From: DAITQM01 sp039794245
Lineage (GTDB): Bacteria > Pseudomonadota > Gammaproteobacteria > Xanthomonadales > Wenzhouxiangellaceae
Assembly (NCBI GenBank): GCA_039794245.1
Contig: JBDIVS010000017.1
Location: 7,804 to 71,803, forward strand
Reading direction: 5' to 3'
Length of the DNA stretch: 64,000 nucleotides
In this document: positions 8,391 to 16,500 of the stretch, piece after piece
Position numbering within the stretch: the first letter of the stretch is position 1
How the letters are laid out: every line of letters starts with the position of its first letter
Notes under the pieces: generated by a model
Seen by the model: the letters and a program-made list of their open reading frames with translations, nothing else
Database searches by the model: none
Told to the model about the DNA's origin: nothing
Position numbers and translations under genes: made by a program

Positions 8391-9631
8391 GTCACGCCGT
8401 GTTTCTTGAACCGCTGGACGTGTTGTTCCTGCGCGGCAACAAACTGTTCGGTGATCCCGGCAGCTTCGGCGAATCGCTGGTGCCGCCCTGGCCATCGGTA
8501 GCGGCAGGGGCGATCCGTTCGCGGATGCTGGTCGATGCCAATCTCGACTGGAGCTCCGCGCGCAGCGGGCAGACCGTGGACACGCATCCGGATATCGGCA
8601 CGCCCGACAAGCCGGGTGAGTTCACCGTCACCGCATTCCACCTGGCCCGCAGCCACGCGGATGGCAGGGTGGAGGTGCTGATCCAGCCGCCCGCCGATCT
8701 GGTGATCACCGAGGATAGCGAAGGCATCCCTCACGTAAATGCCCTCACCCCAACCCCTCTCCCGCAGGCGGGAGAAGGGCCTCAGTCCTCCGCACCCTTC
8801 GCGTTGCTTCCCGTCCTGGCCGAGCGCGAGCGCAGCAAACCGGCCGACGGCTGGTGGCTGAGCGAATCCGGCTGGTGCAAATACCTTGCAGGGGAAATAC
8901 CCGTGGCGGGGGAACTCGTGAGATCCAATGAACTCTGGGCCCTCGACCATCGGATCGGTGTGGGCCTCGATGCGGCCAGCCGCCGCGCCGCCGACGGGCG
9001 GCTGTTTTCGGTGCAGGCGGTCGCCATGACCAAGCGGGGAGATCGCGTCGGAACAGGTAAACAATCAGGCAGGCCCCCGGTGGACTACGACGTGGGTTTT
9101 CTCGCTTTCGTCACTGGCACAGTGCCGCCGAACAACGGTACGCTGCGCCTGGGTGGCGACGGCCGCGCGGCGGCGGTGCACGCCGTCGATAACGCGCTGC
9201 CGCAAGCCGACTATGAAGGCATCGTCAAGGCGCACCGTTGCCGCCTGGTGCTCACCGCGCCGGGCATTTTCGGCTCCCCTCTCCCGTTTGCGGGAGAGGG
9301 GACGGGGGTGAGGGCCGGCTGGCTACCCACCGGCGCCACCCAGACCTCCGCGGGCGAATACCGTTTCGAGCTGCACGGCGTCAAGGCCCGCCTCGTTTGC
9401 GCCGCCGTGCCGCGTGCGGAAACCGTTTCCGGCTGGGATCTGGCTAAATGGCGGCCCAAGACGGCGCAGCGCGCGGCGCCGGCCGGTTCGGTGTACTGGC
9501 TGGACGAACTCGACGCCACGCCGGAGTCATTGCGCAAGCTTGCCGCACGCGGCCTGTGGACGGACGAGCAGTACCCTGCCGACATGCGCCGTGCCGAAGG
9601 ATTCAACCGACTGACTATCGCCGCTTACTGA
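8387..9631 (+). CDS. cmr3: Cmr3 (type III-B Cas5-like subunit) carrying two in-frame repeat insertions
   Basis: A 414-aa protein starting MSHAVFLEPLDVLFLRGNKLFG, with the Cmr3 pattern (EPLDVLFFRDgrpF-like start, then SFGESLVPPWPSVAAGAIRS). Cmr3 binds the 5' tag of crRNA and contacts Cas10. Two peptide stretches do not look like Cmr3: residues about 119-131 (LTPTPLPQAGEG) and about 297-310 (SPLPFAGEGTGVRAG). These are the translated products of a genomic palindromic repeat (8742-8779 and 9276-9314), inserted without breaking the frame. The protein is correspondingly longer than the usual 320-400 aa. Start overlaps the cas10 stop. Whether the insertions are tolerated surface loops is unknown. 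Confidence 0.85.
   Translation: MSHAVFLEPLDVLFLRGNKLFGDPGSFGESLVPPWPSVAAGAIRSRMLVDANLDWSSARSGQTVDTHPDIGTPDKPGEFTVTAFHLARSHADGRVEVLIQPPADLVITEDSEGIPHVNALTPTPLPQAGEGPQSSAPFALLPVLAERERSKPADGWWLSESGWCKYLAGEIPVAGELVRSNELWALDHRIGVGLDAASRRAADGRLFSVQAVAMTKRGDRVGTGKQSGRPPVDYDVGFLAFVTGTVPPNNGTLRLGGDGRAAAVHAVDNALPQADYEGIVKAHRCRLVLTAPGIFGSPLPFAGEGTGVRAGWLPTGATQTSAGEYRFELHGVKARLVCAAVPRAETVSGWDLAKWRPKTAQRAAPAGSVYWLDELDATPESLRKLAARGLWTDEQYPADMRRAEGFNRLTIAAY
8742..8779 (+). repeat. Palindromic genomic repeat, copy 1, inside cmr3
   Basis: Starts CCCTCACCCCAACCCC and contains the hairpin CTCTCCCGC-A-GGCGGGAGA. This is the widespread proteobacterial short repeat whose translation gives LTPTPLPQAGEG. Here it is read through in the cmr3 frame. 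Confidence 0.85.
9276..9314 (-). repeat. Palindromic genomic repeat, copy 2 (inverted), inside cmr3
   Basis: The same family as the copy at 8742 but in the opposite orientation: CCCCTCTCCCG-TTTG-CGGGAGAGGGG, then ACGGGGGTGAGGG. The perfect 11-bp stem would form a strong hairpin in the cmr3 message. The cmr3 frame stays open through it. Confidence 0.85.
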
Positions 9632-9642
9632 GAGGTCATCCC

Positions 9643-10581
9643 ATGTTCGAAAAACACGCAGCCGTATTCCTCTACGCCGTTAGTCCCGTCCACATGGGCG
9701 CGGGCCAGGCCGTCGGCGTCATCGACAATCCCATTCAGCGCGAACGCCACACCCGCCATCCAAGCTTCGCCGGCTCCGGCATCAAGGGCGCGGTGCGGCA
9801 CGGGTTCACAGCCATCGGCGGGGATGAACAGCTCATCGACCGGCTGTTCGGTCCGGATGCGGGTGACGCCACTTTGCACGCCGGCGCGGTCAGCTTCGGC
9901 GACGCGCAGCTCGTGGCCCTGCCGGTGCGCTCGCTCAAGGGCGGCTATGTGTACGCCACCTGCCCGCAGGCCCTCTCGCGCGCGCAGCGACTGATGGGCT
10001 TGATCGGCATCTCGGCCGACTGGCCGGCGCTGGCTGTAAGCGAAGGCCAATGTCTGCTCGCCAATCCGGCGCTGACCACCGAGCGCCGTGTGAACGGCAG
10101 GCAGGAACATGTGCTGCATCTGGAAGCCTTCGAGTACGCGGCGCAGGAGCGGGAAAGCGCGGCGGTCAAGGCCATCGGCGAAGACCTCGCTATCCGCGCC
10201 GTACCCGGTGACAACGGCTACGAATTCTTCCGCAACAAGCTCAAGACTGATCTGGTCGTGCTCTCCGACACCGATTTTGCCTACTTCGCTGAACACGCCA
10301 TGCTGGTCGAGCCCCACGTGCGCATTGATCCGGACACCGGCACAGCCAAGGATGGCGGCCTGTTCTACACCGAGAACCTGCCGCCCGAATCGCTGCTGGT
10401 CGCACCCCTGCTGACCAGCCGGACGCGCACGGGCAAGAAGGATGAGATAGAGAGTTGGGAAGACGCCGTGGGCGTGATGGCCAAGATCAAGAACGTCATC
10501 GACGGCAGACTCCTGCAGATCGGCGGCGATGCCACCACCGGGCGCGGGCTGGTGGTGGCCACGGTGGTGGAGGGCAGGTGA
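9643..10581 (+). CDS. cmr4: Cmr4 (Cas7 backbone, target-RNA cleaving subunit)
   Basis: A 312-aa protein. VHMGAGQAVGVIDNPIQRERHT (about residues 16-37) and FAGSGIKGAVRHGF are the conserved Cmr4 start. GAVSFGDAQLVALPVRSLKG follows, then the C-terminal QIGGDATTGRGL loop. Asp28 in VIDNPIQRE corresponds to the Cmr4 aspartate known to cut target RNA at 6-nt intervals, so the backbone nuclease looks intact. It begins 11 bp after cmr3 with a ribosome site (tgagaggtc). Confidence 0.9.
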   Translation: MFEKHAAVFLYAVSPVHMGAGQAVGVIDNPIQRERHTRHPSFAGSGIKGAVRHGFTAIGGDEQLIDRLFGPDAGDATLHAGAVSFGDAQLVALPVRSLKGGYVYATCPQALSRAQRLMGLIGISADWPALAVSEGQCLLANPALTTERRVNGRQEHVLHLEAFEYAAQERESAAVKAIGEDLAIRAVPGDNGYEFFRNKLKTDLVVLSDTDFAYFAEHAMLVEPHVRIDPDTGTAKDGGLFYTENLPPESLLVAPLLTSRTRTGKKDEIESWEDAVGVMAKIKNVIDGRLLQIGGDATTGRGLVVATVVEGR

Positions 10582-10582
10582 T

Positions 10583-10963
10583 ATGGCGACACTCGAACAG
10601 CGGCGTGCGCAGGACGCGTGGGATCGTGCCAACGCGATGAAAGAGGAAATGGGTAATGACTATGGCAAATATGCCGATGCAGCCAAGGCCCTGCCTGCCC
10701 TCATCATGAACAGCGGGCTCATGCAGGTACTGGCATTCTGCCATGAAAAGGGCCAAAAGGAGGCGGGTCGTCATTACGAGCTGGTGGCCACGCATTTGCG
10801 TCATTGGCTCAATCAGAAATTCAATGGTGGCGACTGCGACCCCGGTTTCGAACCCTTCATGCAGAAATTGATGCAGATGCGACCCAGTGAGTTCCAGGCC
10901 ATTACCGCCGAGGCGTTTGCCTGGCTCAGATGGCTGCGGCAGATGGCCGCCGCGCGCAAGTGA
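10583..10963 (+). CDS. cmr5: Cmr5 (small subunit, Cas11)
   Basis: A 126-aa, largely helical protein: MATLEQRRAQDAWDRANAMK, then YADAAKALPALIMNSGLMQV with the Cmr5-typical K-x-LP-x-LI-x-xGL-x-Q segment. Cmr5 stacks along the Cmr4 backbone in the minor filament. It starts 1 bp after the cmr4 stop; the ribosome site is gagggcagg. It ends 20 bp before a convergent toxin gene, so the interference operon is physically interrupted here. Confidence 0.85.
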   Translation: MATLEQRRAQDAWDRANAMKEEMGNDYGKYADAAKALPALIMNSGLMQVLAFCHEKGQKEAGRHYELVATHLRHWLNQKFNGGDCDPGFEPFMQKLMQMRPSEFQAITAEAFAWLRWLRQMAAARK

Positions 10964-10983
10964 GGCGGCGAATGAGCGTCGGG

Positions 10984-11391
10984 CTAGGTAAGTCCGCGCA
11001 GGCGAAGATACGCCGCGCGCGGTGCAAGAACGGTCATGCCGCCGATTTGACGCAGATCCTGCAACGGTTTGTCGCCGGTCACGAACAGATCGGCGCCGGC
11101 GGAAAGCGCCGCGGCGATGATCCAGGCATCGTCCGGATCGGGAATGCCCGGCGCGGGTTCGGCGGCTGCGGCGAGCACCCGTGCATACTGCTGGAAGAAA
11201 ACTTCGGCCTCGCTCAGGGCCATGTCGTCAACGCCCAGCTTGTCGCGGGCAATCCGGCGGAACTCATCGAGCACCCGCTCGTCGAGCAGGATTTCCGTGC
11301 TTTCCTCTATCAGCACGTCCAGAAGTTCAGCACACAGTCCGCTCCAGAAACGACCGGCAAGCCAGACGTTGGTATCGACGAAGACCTTCAC
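10984..11391 (-). CDS. PIN-domain toxin of a type II toxin-antitoxin pair
   Basis: A 135-aa protein starting MKVFVDTNVWLAGRF. It carries the PIN catalytic acids: Asp6 in VDTN, an internal DEF-RR segment, and PDPDDAWIIAAALSAGADLFVTGDK with the second acidic group. It matches the COG1569/PF13470-type PIN toxins, which are Mg-dependent RNases. The start at 11389-11391 overlaps the antitoxin stop (ATGA). The gene runs against the cmr operon and is enclosed by cmr5 and cmr6. Its specific RNA target is unknown. Confidence 0.8.
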   Translation of the reverse strand: MKVFVDTNVWLAGRFWSGLCAELLDVLIEESTEILLDERVLDEFRRIARDKLGVDDMALSEAEVFFQQYARVLAAAAEPAPGIPDPDDAWIIAAALSAGADLFVTGDKPLQDLRQIGGMTVLAPRAAYLRLRGLT

Positions 11392-11606
11392 GAGAAGTCA
11401 CGGAAGAAATCTTCATCGCTCAGATACCCGGCCCGTACCGCATATGGTTTGAGAATCGCCCGGCTGCGCCGGAGTTCGGCCAGCGCCGCCTCGCGCCGCA
11501 GCATCGCCCGCACCAGGTCACTCTTGGAGCGATGGGCGGCCTCTGCCAACCGCGAAAGCTGGGCGTCGAGTTCATCGTCGAGCCGGATCGTGAGCGTCGT
11601 TGACAT
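11388..11606 (-). CDS. Ribbon-helix-helix antitoxin
   Basis: A 72-aa protein: MSTTLTIRLDDELDAQLSRL, then AHRSKSDLVRAMLRRE, a CopG/Arc-type ribbon-helix-helix DNA-binding fold. A C-terminal tail (about 25 residues, ending DEDFFRDFS) probably binds the PIN toxin. The start at 11606 is set by a GGAGG ribosome site 8 bp upstream; in-frame ATGs at 11621 and 11663 are less likely. The divergent gap to cmr6 is only 50 bp, so antitoxin binding to its own promoter could also affect local cmr6 transcription; that is inference. Confidence 0.8.
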   Translation of the reverse strand: MSTTLTIRLDDELDAQLSRLAEAAHRSKSDLVRAMLRREAALAELRRSRAILKPYAVRAGYLSDEDFFRDFS

Positions 11607-11656
11607 CACTGCTGCCTCCATCAAAACGTAAGACATTGTAACACGAGGAGTTTGCC

Positions 11657-12925
11657 ATGCCAATTGCCGCCGTACCCAACTATTTGGGCAAGGATTTCAA
11701 CGATATTTCGCCGGGGATGCGGTTTGGGCTGCTGCTGCCTGTCTGGACCGATCGGCAGGATCAGGAAGCCGATGTTCACAGCCGTTTGCCGGGCCTTTGG
11801 GACAAGAACGACTTCGCCGCGCGCAACGCATGGAAGAGTATCGCGGCATTGAGTAAGTCGGATCGGGATCGAATGAAGGCATTGGCTGAGCGTCAGTATG
11901 CAATGGCTGCTGTAAGCGCAAATTTGCTCCGCCTCGAAGCCCAAGCCACCGCCCCCTTCACCACCGGCCTGGGCAACGAACATCCGCTGGAAAACGGTTT
12001 CGCTTTTCTCAATCCCTACGGTCTGCCGTATCTGCCCGGCAGCGGGGTCAAGGGCGTACTGCGCGAGGCGGCGCGTGAGCTGGCTTCCGGCGACTGGAAC
12101 GAGACGCACGGCTGGAATAAGGAAAAGACCCATATCATCGACGCGCTATTCGGTCTGGAATCCAAGGACGGCGACACGGAGCATGTGCGCGGGGCGCTGT
12201 CGTTCTGGGATGTGATCCCGCAGATCAAGGGCGACAGCCTCATGGTCGAGATCATGACGCCGCACCAGAGCCACTACTACCAGCAGAAACGCGACCACAA
12301 GGCCGGCGATAGCACCACACCCCACGACTCCGGCCAGCCAAATCCCATCAGCTTCCTCACCGTGCCGCCAGGGTCTGGTTTCACCTTCTTCGTCACCTGC
12401 GACACCAAGCATCTGGCGCGCCTTGCGCCGGAGATGACGAAAACCGATCCAGAATCCGGCAAGCCCTGCTGGCAGATATTAATGACCGACGCGTTCGAGC
12501 ACGCCTTCCAGTGGCTCGGCTTCGGCGCCAAGACGGCGGTGGGCTACGGCGCGATGGAACGTGACACTCAGGCTGAAGCAGCGCGGCGTGAGGAAGCGCA
12601 AGCGCGCCTTCAAAGAGAAGCCGAACAGGCGCGACTGGAGAAGGCGACCGCCGGCCTGCCGGACGATGCTGCCCGAATTGTGCGACAGCAACAATCCGGG
12701 GCATGGCGGGAGAACAGCGATTTTCTCGCCGATGCTGAGAAGCTTCTGGAAGAAACGGAAAAGTTATCCGTTGAAGCCCATCAGATGTTGGAGGAAGAAG
12801 TGGAAAAACGATGGCCTGGCATCATGGAGAATCCGGATGTGGTGCAGGGTAAAAAGCAGAAACCAAAGTTCAAGCCCCGGTCGCGCGAACTGGCCAAGCG
12901 GCTCCTTGGCATCAAGGGTGGATAA
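11657..12925 (+). CDS. cmr6: Cmr6 (type III-B RAMP) with C-terminal helical extension
   Basis: A 422-aa protein. The RAMP core (about residues 75-305) has TTGLGNEHPLENGFAFL, YLPGSGVKGVLREAARE (the Cmr6 SSLKG-like motif), RGALSFWD and a terminal FGAKTAVGYGAM glycine loop. Beyond the core, residues about 310-422 form a charged Glu/Arg/Ala-rich coiled-coil-like tail ending in a Lys/Arg segment, longer than usual for Cmr6. A strong ribosome site (gaggag) lies 7 bp upstream. Because the toxin-antitoxin pair is inserted, the gene needs either read-through from cmr5 or its own promoter in the 50-bp gap. Confidence 0.88.
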   Translation: MPIAAVPNYLGKDFNDISPGMRFGLLLPVWTDRQDQEADVHSRLPGLWDKNDFAARNAWKSIAALSKSDRDRMKALAERQYAMAAVSANLLRLEAQATAPFTTGLGNEHPLENGFAFLNPYGLPYLPGSGVKGVLREAARELASGDWNETHGWNKEKTHIIDALFGLESKDGDTEHVRGALSFWDVIPQIKGDSLMVEIMTPHQSHYYQQKRDHKAGDSTTPHDSGQPNPISFLTVPPGSGFTFFVTCDTKHLARLAPEMTKTDPESGKPCWQILMTDAFEHAFQWLGFGAKTAVGYGAMERDTQAEAARREEAQARLQREAEQARLEKATAGLPDDAARIVRQQQSGAWRENSDFLADAEKLLEETEKLSVEAHQMLEEEVEKRWPGIMENPDVVQGKKQKPKFKPRSRELAKRLLGIKGG

Positions 12926-13011
12926 TCGAGCCAGATGGTCGACTCGTGTCTGGAGAGGTGTGCGCTATCTGTTCGAGCCGATCGGCGTCCACAGGCGTTG
13001 CGACATGCACG

Positions 13012-13103
13012 GCACGCCCTATGCGGGATAGGGCGCCCGTGGCCGCTGTGGGTTTCGGCGCGCACTGCACGTTCTATGGGGGATAGGGCGGCCCGTGGCC
13101 GCC
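13012..13103 (+). repeat. Imperfect direct repeat, two copies, 55-bp period
   Basis: Copies at 13012-13046 and 13067-13103 share GCACG-CTATG-GGGATAGGGCG and then CCCGTGGCCGC, with four small differences. They occupy the gap between cmr6 and the convergent unknown gene. No function is evident. Confidence 0.6.
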
Positions 13104-13106
13104 AGT

Positions 13107-13496
13107 TCATGAATAGTCCAGGGAGCCGCGTTGCAGAAACCGGTACAGCTTCCTGCAGGTGGCATCGAAGGATTCCTGTTCCGATTCGGAAATGTTCGGC
13201 CAGATCAGCGGTCCGCCGCCGCCTTCAACCAGCTGCTGTAGCGCGGCCGCGACCGGTAGCTTGCACAGCTCGTCATCCAGGTGACGCCGTCGGATCAACT
13301 CGCCGCCGAGCAGCCAGATATTGTCGCGGTGTCGGGCGAAGGTCCTGCGGGCGAGTCCCTGGGAGACGAGATGATGGAGAAACGGTGTGAGTGCTTCCAC
13401 GATACGCCGGCCGGCCGCCAGGTCGTCCTTCTCGATCTGCCAGGTGCGTGGCCACTCCGTGAGATCAGGACACAATTTGGCCAGGGAGTCATTCAT
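13107..13496 (-). CDS. Conserved protein of unknown function
   Basis: A 129-aa protein: MNDSLAKLCPDLTEWP, then LTPFLHHLVSQGLARRTFARHRDNIWLLGGELIR and a C-terminal FDATCRKLYRFL. I recall related unnamed proteins in other proteobacteria with this same HRDN-WLLGGE core, so it is likely a real gene, but I know no function. The core resembles an integrase-type N-terminal helix bundle (R-x-T-x-x-R-H-x-x-N), but there is no catalytic domain. It is divergent from the helicase fusion gene with a 74-bp shared promoter region. An upstream in-frame ATG at 13505 is possible. Confidence 0.7.
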   Translation of the reverse strand: MNDSLAKLCPDLTEWPRTWQIEKDDLAAGRRIVEALTPFLHHLVSQGLARRTFARHRDNIWLLGGELIRRRHLDDELCKLPVAAALQQLVEGGGGPLIWPNISESEQESFDATCRKLYRFLQRGSLDYS

Positions 13497-13533
13497 CAAA
13501 GGCATGGCTACACTGTAACAGGTGACTCCTGGA

Positions 13534-13561
13534 TTACAAGCCGCGGGGCGCGGCGTATAAT
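13534..13561 (+). promoter_or_regulatory. Promoter of the helicase-ankyrin gene
   Basis: TTACAA at 13534-13539 and a perfect TATAAT at 13556-13561 are separated by 16 bp. The ATG is only 10 bp after the -10 box and no ribosome site is seen (the leader is ttcttccccc). Transcription would therefore start at or within a few bases of the ATG, giving a leaderless or nearly leaderless message. Confidence 0.5.
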
Positions 13562-13570
13562 TCTTCCCCC

Positions 13571-16500
13571 ATGAAAATCCTCGAATACACCGGTCTCGAC
13601 ATCAGATGTAATGCGGCGGCCTACCGCAAGGTGTGCGAGGCCATCGCACGCGGTGATTTCCGCGCCGCGCAGGTGAAAAAACTCACCGGGCCGACCCACG
13701 GCAAGTTCTACCGCGCCAAGATCAACGACGCCGACCGGCTGCTGTTCACCCTGCTGCGCCACGGTGAGGAGGTCTGCGCCCTGATGCTGGAGGTGATCGC
13801 CAACCACGACTACGACAAGTCGCGCTTCCTGCGCGGGGCGCTCATCGACGAGAGTAAACTGCCCGATGCCGATGCCGCGACCGCAGGGCGGGAGGCCGCG
13901 CCGCTGCGCTACCTGCATCCCGAGCGCACCACCGTGCATCTGCTCGATAAACCCTTGTCGCTGGACGACGCGCAACAGGCTGTCTATGGCGAAGCGCCGC
14001 CCCTGATCGTCGTCGGCAGCGCCGGCAGCGGCAAGACGGCGCTCACCCTGGAGAAGCTCAAGCACGCCGAAGGCGAGGTGCTCTACGTCACCCAGTCGGC
14101 CTATCTGGCACGCAATGCGCGCGATCTGTACTACGCCCATGGCTTCGAGCACCCCGGCCAGGAGGCCGTATTCCTGTCCTATCGCGAGTTCGTCGAATCC
14201 GTCCGCGTGCCGGCCGGGCGCGAGGCCGGCTTTCGCGATTTCAGCGCCTGGTTTTCACGCCACCGGCAGAACTACAAGGGCATCGATGCGCACCAGGCCT
14301 TCGAGGAGATCCGCGGCGTACTGGCGGCCGACGCCGAAGGCGTGCTCACCCGCGAGGCCTATCGCGCGCTGGGCGTGCGCCAGTCGATCTTTCCCGATGA
14401 GCGGCGCGATGAGATCTACGCGCTGTTCGAGAAATACCGCGCCTGGCTCGCTGAAGCCGGCCTCTACGATCTGAACCTGGTTGCCCACGAATGGCTTTCA
14501 CTGGCTGCGCCGCGTTACGACTTCGTCGTCATCGACGAGGTGCAGGACATCACCGCCGTGCAGCTCGCGCTGGTGCTGAAGACGCTCAGGCACCCGGGGC
14601 ATTTTCTGCTGTGCGGCGATTCCAACCAGATCGTGCACCCCAATTTCTTTTCCTGGGCCAAGGTCAAGACCCTGTTCTGGCGCGACCCTCAACTCGCCGA
14701 GCGCCAGCACCTGCGGGTGCTCGGCGCCAATTTCCGCAACGGCGTGGAGGCCACCCGCCTGGCCAACACCCTGCTCAAGATCAAGCATCGCCGCTTCGGT
14801 TCCATCGACCGCGAGAGCAATTACCTGGTGCAGGCGATCGGCGGCGAACCGGGCCGGATCGATCTGCTGCCCGACAAGGATACTGTCAAGCGCGAGCTGG
14901 ACGGCAAGACCCGCCAGTCCACCCAGTTCGCCGTGCTGGTGATGCGTGATGAGGACAAGGCCGAGGCGCGCCGGCATTTCAGCACGCCGCTGCTGTTCTC
15001 CATCCACGAGGCCAAGGGGCTGGAGTACGAGAACATCGTCCTGTACCGCTTCGTCTCCGATCATCGCGGTGAGTTCGCCGACATCGCCGCGGGCGTCACG
15101 CCGGCCGATCTGGCCGCCGATTCGCTCGACTACCGGCGTGCGAAGGACAAGGGCGACAAATCGCTCGAGGTGTACAAGTTCTACGTCAACGCGCTGTATG
15201 TCGCCCTGACCCGTGCCACGAAGAATCTGTACCTGGTCGAATCCGACCTGACCCATCCACTGCTATCGCTGCTCGATTTGAAGAGCGCCGAAGCGGTGCA
15301 GGTCGAGGCGCGCCAGGCCACGCGCGAGGATTGGCAGAAGGAAGCCCGCAAGCTCGAACTGCAGGGCAAGGAGGAGCAGGCCGCCGCGATCCGCGAGCAG
15401 ATCCTCAAGGAGACGCCGGTGCCCTGGCCGGTGTTCGACCCGGCGCGCATCGAGGATCTGCTGGTCAAGGTATTCCGCGAGCAGGTGGTGGGCAGCAAGC
15501 CGCGCCAGCAGCTTTACGAATACGCCGCCTGGCACGACGAGCCGGGCCTGGCCGCCTGGCTCGCGCAGTACGGCAACTTCGAACGCGCGCACGGCTTCGC
15601 GCGCCAGCGCGAGGCCCTGGCGCGCAAGGCGCTGGCGCCCTATCAGGGCGGCAGTCCCCGCGTGGTGCTGGCGCAATGCGAACGCCACGGCCTCGAACAC
15701 CGCACGCCGATGAACACGACACCGCTGATGGCCGCGGCGGCGGCGGGCAATGTCGCGCTGGTCGAGGCCCTGCTGGAGCGCGGTGCGGACCGCGAGGCCG
15801 TCGATCACTACGGCTGCAACGCGCTGCACTGGGCGTTGCGTTCGGCCTTTCAGAACAGCAAGTTCGCCCGTGGCCCGTTTGCCGCCCTGTATGAGCTGCT
15901 CGCCCCGGCCGCGATCGATTTCAGCAGCGGCGACCGCCTGGTGCGCATCGACCGCCACCTGTCTGAATACCTGCTGGTGCAGACCTTGTGGGCGCTGTTC
16001 AAGTCGCGTTTCACCCATCGCCTGCGCCGGCCCTACGCGGCCTTCGAAAACGCCGCCATCCTGGAGGCCTGGGAACACCTGCCCGCCAACGTGCTGCGGC
16101 CCGAACGCAAGCGCCGCCAATACCTGTCGGGCGTGCTGGCCCGCAACGAGATCGACCGCGACTACGCCTACAACCGCGCCCTGTTCCGGCGCGTGCGCCA
16201 GGGCTGGTATCAGTTCAACCCGCACCTCAAGGTGCGGCGCGGCACCGACACCTGGGTGCCCCTCTATCAGGCGCTCAACCTGCCGCTCATCCACGAGTTC
16301 GCCCGGGGCGACCTGTGGGATCGCATCGCCGAGTACCTGGCCCTGGCCGGGCTGCCCGACTGCGCCGCGCCCATCGCCGCCGAGCGGGCTTTGGCCCGGG
16401 CGGCGGCGGTCCGGCGCGAGCAGCCCGTGCGTGAAACGAGGCGGCACGAAGACCAGGGGCGTCAAGCGGCGCGGGAGCGGGATATGCCCATGGATCAGAC

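Noticed and set aside
5940..8495. 851-codon open frame on the minus strand opposite cas10
   Set aside because: Antisense shadow of a GC-rich gene; the peptide has no domain, while the plus strand gives a complete Cas10.
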